9,776 nt of DNA, from NCBI GenBank assembly GCA_034180005.1, contig JAXFPC010000070.1, positions 1-9,776 of the forward strand, written 5' to 3'. The DNA is from JAXFPC01 sp034180005 (GTDB lineage Bacteria; Bacillota; Negativicutes; Acidaminococcales; Acidaminococcaceae). The translations under genes were made by a program, and so were the position numbers. Below are positions 5,856 to 9,776 of this stretch, in pieces; the first letter of the stretch is position 1, and each line of letters opens with the position of its first letter. The notes below the pieces were generated by a model. That model was not told where the DNA came from. It did no database searches and saw only the letters and a list, made by a program, of their open reading frames with translations.

Positions 5856-6085
5856 TTTTAAGCCTGGCTGTGTTGCGGAAAAGGTGTTTTACTAAGCTTA
5901 AATTATCAGGATAAGTTTTTACAACTACGTGACAGGAGATTCTTCGAGCGACAGAAAAGTTTTACGTCACGGGAACTTATTCCGTGAATATGCAGTAAGT
6001 AAAGTATTTTGCAATGACAGTTAATGTATAAACGGATTATTATAAATACCGATAGATAAGAGAAAAACATTTAAAACAGATGAAG
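5856..6085. other. 3' untranslated or intergenic stretch before the terminator
   Basis: No convincing gene is seen in these 230 bases. A hairpin (TCACGG at 5967-5972 with CCGTGA at 5982-5987) is present. Its 5' arm overlaps GTCACG, which could instead pair with CGTGAC near 5928, so two mutually exclusive folds are possible. A 31-codon frame from GTG at 5929 lacks an SD and is probably chance. Confidence 0.4.
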
Positions 6086-6127
6086 GCCCCTTTAGTCAGA
6101 CTGCGGTTCGGCAAAAGGGGCTTTTGT
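6086..6127 (+). terminator. rho-independent terminator of the CHR-dehydrogenase operon
   Basis: GCCCCTTT at 6086-6093 pairs perfectly with AAAGGGGC at 6114-6121 and is followed by TTTTGTGT. The 20-nt loop is large and the T-tract short, but the G/C-rich stem and position between two transcription units support it. Confidence 0.75.
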
Positions 6128-6341
6128 GTATGATTGACACTGAATAGGGAAAGTGTAAGTTCACAGTGTATTACAAAGATTCAAAAAAACTTTATATGAA
6201 TTTTAAGTATAATATACGGAGTTTAGTTTGTAAAAATTGGCAGGATATACGGTGAAATAAAACCCAACATGCAATAATAAATGAAATATAAATTTTTCAA
6301 AACAAGCAATATTATATTTGATAAAAACATATTAAAAGTAG
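6128..6341. other. A/T-rich intergenic region with a second promoter-like element
   Basis: These 214 bases are strongly A/T-rich and contain no gene I can support. A TATAAT at 6208-6213 lies in a segment (6200-6216) that is repeated almost exactly at 6355-6371 around the -10 region of the riboswitch promoter; only one of 17 bases differs. No good -35 is present at the first copy. Confidence 0.4.
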
Positions 6342-6370
6342 TTGACTTGAATTAATTTTAAGTATAGTAT
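6342..6370 (+). promoter_or_regulatory. promoter upstream of the cobalamin riboswitch
   Basis: TTGACT at 6342-6347 is followed at 17 bp by TAGTAT (6365-6370), or at 15 bp by TATAGT (6363-6368). Start of transcription near 6377 would put the riboswitch about 40 nt into the RNA, a typical arrangement. The region is very A/T-rich, so other -10 choices are possible. Confidence 0.6.
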
Positions 6371-6416
6371 ATATTATAAAATCAGATAAAATAATTTATC
6401 AATAATAAAATATAAA

Positions 6417-6560
6417 GGAAAACAGAAGCCGTAAGGCTGCGTGGGGAATCCGGTGAGAATCCGGAGCTGTCCCACAACTGTATGGGGAGTGTTGTGACCA
6501 TGATCCTCTCACAAAGGGGCCGCAGCGCCATGAACTAAGTCAGGGTGCCACCTGTTTTCT
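6417..6560 (+). ncRNA. cobalamin (vitamin B12) riboswitch aptamer
   Basis: The segment matches the B12 riboswitch consensus in order. The closing P1 helix is formed by GAAAACAG at 6418-6425 and CTGTTTTC at 6552-6559. The core GGGAATCCGGTGAGAATCC at 6444-6462 is followed by GGAGCTGTCCC and ACAACTGTA, the conserved GGTG-AA-TCC and CTGTCCC-ACTGT signature. The 3' B12 box is AGTCAGGGTGCCACCTG at 6538-6554. It senses adenosylcobalamin or a related corrinoid and normally lowers expression of the downstream gene when the ligand is abundant. The next gene on this strand is the large secreted protein at 6882, with no B12 synthesis or transporter gene in between. Confidence 0.93.
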
Positions 6561-6881
6561 GCTATCATAAACAACTTGCGAGGCATGAGTTAGATGCAGG
6601 ACGCCGGTGGCGATTTTCTATGCATGAAATTTGTGCGTCGCTTTTTGCATTTTTTAATCCGTTTTTATCTTGAATTAAAAAATGTGGGCATGTAATTATG
6701 ACCCGGCGAGGGTGGCAGCAGATATAGCTGTAAAAATTTTATCAATAACTGAATGATGCAGATGGGCGCAGGTGAATTTTTTTGCATGGATTAATCAGGA
6801 ATTTAAGGAGGTGACAGTGTTACTTTTTTCGATAAGGATAAGTTTTATGTAGAAATAGTGTTTATGAAAAGAGGGTAGGTT
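6561..6881 (+). promoter_or_regulatory. riboswitch expression platform and long leader
   Basis: These 321 bases hold several foldable elements. A hairpin AACTT/GAGTT (6573-6577 with 6587-6591) has a loop GCGAGGCAT and sits where B12 riboswitches place the loop that kisses the aptamer. CGCC/GGCG follows near 6603-6612. A perfect 11-bp A/T-rich inverted repeat (6648-6658 and 6674-6684) has no T-tail, and a GGG-CAT/ATG-CCC hairpin lies at 6686-6704. No clear intrinsic terminator is visible, so control may be translational or involve alternative pairing. The leader ends with a mini-ORF at 6817-6852 and the SD GAGGG at 6871-6875 of the secreted protein. Confidence 0.5.
6817..6852 (+). CDS. candidate 11-codon leader peptide behind a perfect SD
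   Basis: AAGGAGGTGA at 6805-6814 is a perfect complement of the 16S rRNA 3' end and is followed at ideal distance by GTG at 6817. The frame codes for only 11 residues, reading LLFSIRISFM after the initiator, and stops with TAG at 6850-6852, 29 bases before the start of the secreted protein. The strong site suggests ribosomes load here, with possible reinitiation or coupling at 6882. A chance remnant of an older start is the alternative. Confidence 0.35.
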   Translation: MLLFSIRISFM

Positions 6882-9776
6882 ATGCAAATATCAAGAAAGA
6901 AATGGTTGCGTAGAAGCATTACGTTATGCTTACTGTCAGGTATGTGTTGTATCGGAGTACATGCCTATGCCGAAAACTCTCACGTCATCACGGGAGATTC
7001 GGGAAAAGACACTTACTATTTGGAGAAGGGAATCCTTCAGAGTGATGGAACCTATAAATTTACTGAAGACAGTACGGTGTCTGCTGATGGAAACGACATG
7101 ATACCTTTGTCAGCTTCTTATAAGCTTATTGTTCCTGTTTTTGCTAAAGGAAAAGATATCAAAATTGATGCGGCCGGACACAAGTTGCAGCTTAAAGCCA
7201 CTTATATATCCGATGAACCGAATACTGTCAACAGTCCGAAAGTAAGCCTAGTAGGCTTGTATGCCCTTGACAAAGATATTGATATTAAAGCTGGAGAACT
7301 TGCAATCAAAGCTTATTCTGATGCTGCACAAGGATTTACAACAGAAGGAATATGCGTGAGTTCCGGCGGATCAATAAATATAGACGGCAATGTCTCTGTC
7401 CAGGCCATCAAAGCAAAACCAGGCTCCGGCGGAAAGGTATATGGTATCTATATGGGTAAGGGCGCCAAGAAAGTGATAGTAGGCGGCGATCTGAACATAG
7501 TAGGCGACGGAACGGAAGGCGATGCTGTATACGGTATATTGGCGCAAAAAACTGAAGATGGTAATTATGGGGTATCGGGTATTGTTTTGGAACGTCCAGG
7601 CAAAGCATCGGAACTGACTGTAAAAGGAAGAACCAGACTTGCCGCAAAAGGTGTAGGGGTGGACGTTGCTTCCGGGAAGGTGGTTTTTGAAAAAGGCGCG
7701 ACAATTCTGACACCGGATGATGTGAACGAGTTGTCCTGTTTGGCTATAAATGTTGGGAGAGGCGGAAATGTTGTCATAGGATCAGAGTATCTTGATAGTA
7801 ACCCCATGGACGCGACAAAAACGGATATTCAAGGCTTAGTGCGTACAAAAAACGGGAATGTACAGATAGGTATGGGGACAAGTGATTCGCGTTTTGTAGG
7901 AGTAGTAGATAAAAGAGGCGATACGGATCAAGTTATACTGGGGCTTCAGGCAAATGGAGCCACATGGGAGAATAGAAAAACTTCAAAAATCGAGACGTTT
8001 GAGGGAAGCAAAATCAGTAAACTGTTCGCTTGGGATGTAAAAAACGAATATAGCGTTATTCTGCAAAAAGACAGCGATCCGATTACTATCGGAGAGTACA
8101 AGGGCAATACAAAAATAATTTATGATCATGATAAAGATGATCCTACTAAGATTATCGGGGGAGACTTTATTATCAACAGCGTGAATAATTTTACTATATC
8201 AAATGTAGTACTGCTCACAGATAACAAAGGACTCAACACCGCATCCACAAAGGCAGCGGATAAAAATTTGGTGAGTGAGACTTTGAATAAACTCGCCAAT
8301 AAAATTTATTTTAAAGATTACGAAAATAATTCAAAAAAACTGATCGGATCAGTGCAAATTGCCGAAGGTTTGACAGCAAGTTCTGCTGCCTTGAAGACAG
8401 GTGATATTACGTTTAAACAGGAAGGAGGACAGGGGCAATATTTGTATACTCCTGCAACTGATCCTGTAATTCCGGGAGAGCAGACAGTCGATACTTTCAG
8501 TACGGCTATCACGGGAGATGAAAATGTAGATCAGGAGTATGTTAATAACGGTGTCTTTAAAAATGGTGTATACACTTTTAAGAAAGAAGCTACGACTATT
8601 ACTACCAACGGAGTTTTAATACCTGGAGGTCCGTGGATGTCGAGTATAACAGCTGCTATTTCCGGCAGCACTAAAGACAAGTCGGCTGTTATCGATCTTA
8701 AGGGAAATGCCTTGAATGTGGATACGTATTTTAAAGCGACAGCAGGTATCTCCGGAATCGGTACCGGAAAAGTGGAAATCAGTAATTCAGGGGCTATGTC
8801 CGTAAACGGGCAAAGGGCTGCAATTTATGCCAATGGCGGCGGCAAGGTGCTTATCCATAACGGTGGAGAAAATCCGGAGACAAAAATTTTGATGCTGCGT
8901 GCAGGTGCAGCTCAACCGCAAAGCGTAGCTGTGGTTAAGACTATGAACGGAGCTGGAGGGGTTACATCCAATATTACAATAGATGGATTGGTAGATGTCC
9001 TGGCAGATGCACAGGCTCCCAATGGGTTGAAGGCGAATGAGGCGGTAAGCGCAGTTGCTTCTGAAATCAATATTGGAGGAGGTACGATTAAGGCTGTAAA
9101 CGGAGCGTGGGCAGCGATTCGAGCCTATGGTGAATTTGTAAGCGATAACTACGGAGTAGTAAATGTAAACGTAACCAAGGATGCAGAAGGCCTTGCCAAC
9201 GGTGCAGGTAAACTGAAAACAGTTCTGGAAGGGGACATTGTGACGAATGGCGGTATGGGTACGAAAGGTCGTATCAGCGTAGGTTTGTCCACAGATGATT
9301 CGCACTGGATAGGAAATTACGCCGATACTAGAGGCTATGGTGTAACTCCGGGGCGGTTAGGTGCAGTAAATTTGTTTATGGAAAATGGCTCCTATTGGAA
9401 AGGTTTCGGAAACGGCACTATGAATGTAAAGATGTCGGGAGCCGAAACAAAATGGGTAGGGTTTAATATCAGCGAAGATATGCAGCTTACTTTAAAAGAC
9501 GGGGCAACTTGGCATAATGCAATAACCAAGGGACAGAAAGATCAGAGCGAAAATGTCGTAGACAGTAAAGTCAAGTACTTTACGAGTGATAAGGGTGTTA
9601 TCGATATGACAGGTGAAAAGGCTTTCATTGCCATCAGTAAATCTCTTTCAGGCAGTCCAGTTCAAGGACAGTCTTCTGCCATTACGGAAGCACCGAATTC
9701 GGAGACCGGAAATCTTTTGATAGATAATTACAATGGCAATAGTACCGTCATCTATAAACATGAAATTGTAGAGAAC
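6882..9776 (+). CDS. large secreted repeat protein, autotransporter passenger type (3' end beyond window)
   Basis: The frame is open for 965 codons to the window edge. A signal peptide is clear: basic QISRKKWLRR, hydrophobic ITLCLLSGMCCIGV, and AYA-EN as the likely cleavage site after residue 30. The mature part is rich in Gly, Asn, Thr, Val and Asp with repeated short strands, the pattern of right-handed beta-helix passengers such as autotransporter adhesins of diderm Firmicutes. Two large related units are visible (about residues 34-541 and 542 onward). Shared landmarks are ITGD (36 and 543), VG/MG..T.DS (329-336 and 798-807), NG..W near 360 and 837, and Y.GN...IY.H (406 and 950). The segment IAEGLTASSAALKTGDITF near the unit boundary also looks like Negativicutes autotransporters. 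The outer-membrane barrel is not in the window. The start at 6882 is supported by GAGGG at 6871-6875 and by the signal peptide. Control by the B12 riboswitch is inferred from position. Confidence 0.85.
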   Translation, partial: MQISRKKWLRRSITLCLLSGMCCIGVHAYAENSHVITGDSGKDTYYLEKGILQSDGTYKFTEDSTVSADGNDMIPLSASYKLIVPVFAKGKDIKIDAAGHKLQLKATYISDEPNTVNSPKVSLVGLYALDKDIDIKAGELAIKAYSDAAQGFTTEGICVSSGGSINIDGNVSVQAIKAKPGSGGKVYGIYMGKGAKKVIVGGDLNIVGDGTEGDAVYGILAQKTEDGNYGVSGIVLERPGKASELTVKGRTRLAAKGVGVDVASGKVVFEKGATILTPDDVNELSCLAINVGRGGNVVIGSEYLDSNPMDATKTDIQGLVRTKNGNVQIGMGTSDSRFVGVVDKRGDTDQVILGLQANGATWENRKTSKIETFEGSKISKLFAWDVKNEYSVILQKDSDPITIGEYKGNTKIIYDHDKDDPTKIIGGDFIINSVNNFTISNVVLLTDNKGLNTASTKAADKNLVSETLNKLANKIYFKDYENNSKKLIGSVQIAEGLTASSAALKTGDITFKQEGGQGQYLYTPATDPVIPGEQTVDTFSTAITGDENVDQEYVNNGVFKNGVYTFKKEATTITTNGVLIPGGPWMSSITAAISGSTKDKSAVIDLKGNALNVDTYFKATAGISGIGTGKVEISNSGAMSVNGQRAAIYANGGGKVLIHNGGENPETKILMLRAGAAQPQSVAVVKTMNGAGGVTSNITIDGLVDVLADAQAPNGLKANEAVSAVASEINIGGGTIKAVNGAWAAIRAYGEFVSDNYGVVNVNVTKDAEGLANGAGKLKTVLEGDIVTNGGMGTKGRISVGLSTDDSHWIGNYADTRGYGVTPGRLGAVNLFMENGSYWKGFGNGTMNVKMSGAETKWVGFNISEDMQLTLKDGATWHNAITKGQKDQSENVVDSKVKYFTSDKGVIDMTGEKAFIAISKSLSGSPVQGQSSAITEAPNSETGNLLIDNYNGNSTVIYKHEIVEN
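6912..8504 (+). repeat. first large passenger repeat unit (protein level), about 510 residues
   Basis: It begins right after the signal peptide and ends before the second ITGD motif at residue 543. It is related to the following unit by motif order and not by near-identical DNA, so the duplication is old. The offset between units is 507 residues at the ITGD motif, about 470 at the DS motif and 544 at the Y.GN motif, showing insertions and deletions within units. Confidence 0.55.
8505..9776 (+). repeat. second large passenger repeat unit (protein level), incomplete in the window
   Basis: It starts at AITGDEN (residue 542 on), parallel to VITGDSG of the first unit, and continues to the window end. 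Compared with unit one it carries an extra stretch near residues 865-945, including VIDMTGEKAFIAI, before its Y.GN...IY.H motif. Confidence 0.55.

Noticed and set aside
5929..6024. 31-codon frame from GTG after the dehydrogenase gene
   Set aside because: No SD, no recognisable similarity, lies in the likely 3' untranslated region before the terminator.
6624..6695. 23-codon basic hydrophobic frame in the riboswitch leader (begins MKFVRRFLHF)
   Set aside because: Its start lacks a good SD and the frame spans the A/T inverted repeat at 6648-6684, which better explains the sequence; chance frames of this length are common.
8787..9305. 172-codon minus-strand frame inside the secreted protein gene
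   Set aside because: It is antisense to a continuous 965-codon frame with signal peptide; the Cys- and Ser-rich product is typical of a reverse reading of Gly/Thr-rich repeats.
1..9776. CRISPR array, insertion sequence, tRNA or rRNA
   Set aside because: No regularly spaced repeats, transposase motifs with terminal repeats, or cloverleaf-like genes were seen on either strand.

Overview
The window looks like a chromosomal segment from a Negativicutes-type Firmicute, that is, a diderm relative of clostridia. The evidence is a combination of features: Firmicute-style strong Shine-Dalgarno (SD) sites and the rplM-rpsI ribosomal operon, together with a very long secreted repeat protein of the autotransporter passenger type, which needs an outer membrane. 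Acidaminococcaceae such as Phascolarctobacterium would fit, but this is an impression of sequence style and not a search result.

Layout. Positions 1-150 hold the tail of an upstream transcript ending in a terminator. Positions 230-1268 are a self-contained rplM-rpsI operon with promoter, leader and a strong terminator. Positions 1286-2418 carry a membrane-anchored SAM methyltransferase, then a candidate 42-residue cysteine-rich protein not expected from routine gene calling, then a hairpin terminator. Positions 2470-3427 are a divergent regulatory pair: a MerR-family regulator (NmlR/AdhR-like, with a cysteine at the family sensor position) faces a decayed flavodoxin gene. Between them is an intact 19-bp-spacer promoter with a dyad operator, the classic MerR target. 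Positions 3641-6125 form an operon of two half-size chromate-transporter-family (CHR) proteins and an LDH-fold L-2-hydroxyacid dehydrogenase resembling L-2-hydroxyisocaproate dehydrogenase.

The remainder of the window is one regulatory unit. A promoter at 6342-6370 leads into a clear cobalamin riboswitch at 6417-6560. About 320 nt of structured leader follows, including a perfect SD that serves only an 11-codon mini-ORF. Then comes a secreted protein open from 6882 to the window edge (965 codons, incomplete). Its two large related units suggest an internal duplication.

The most interesting point is the apparent control of a giant surface protein by a vitamin B12 riboswitch. This suggests a surface protein made when B12 is scarce, although its beta-barrel and function lie outside the window. 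The second point is the decayed flavodoxin behind a still well-formed MerR-type promoter. I see no CRISPR array, insertion sequence, tRNA or rRNA gene.
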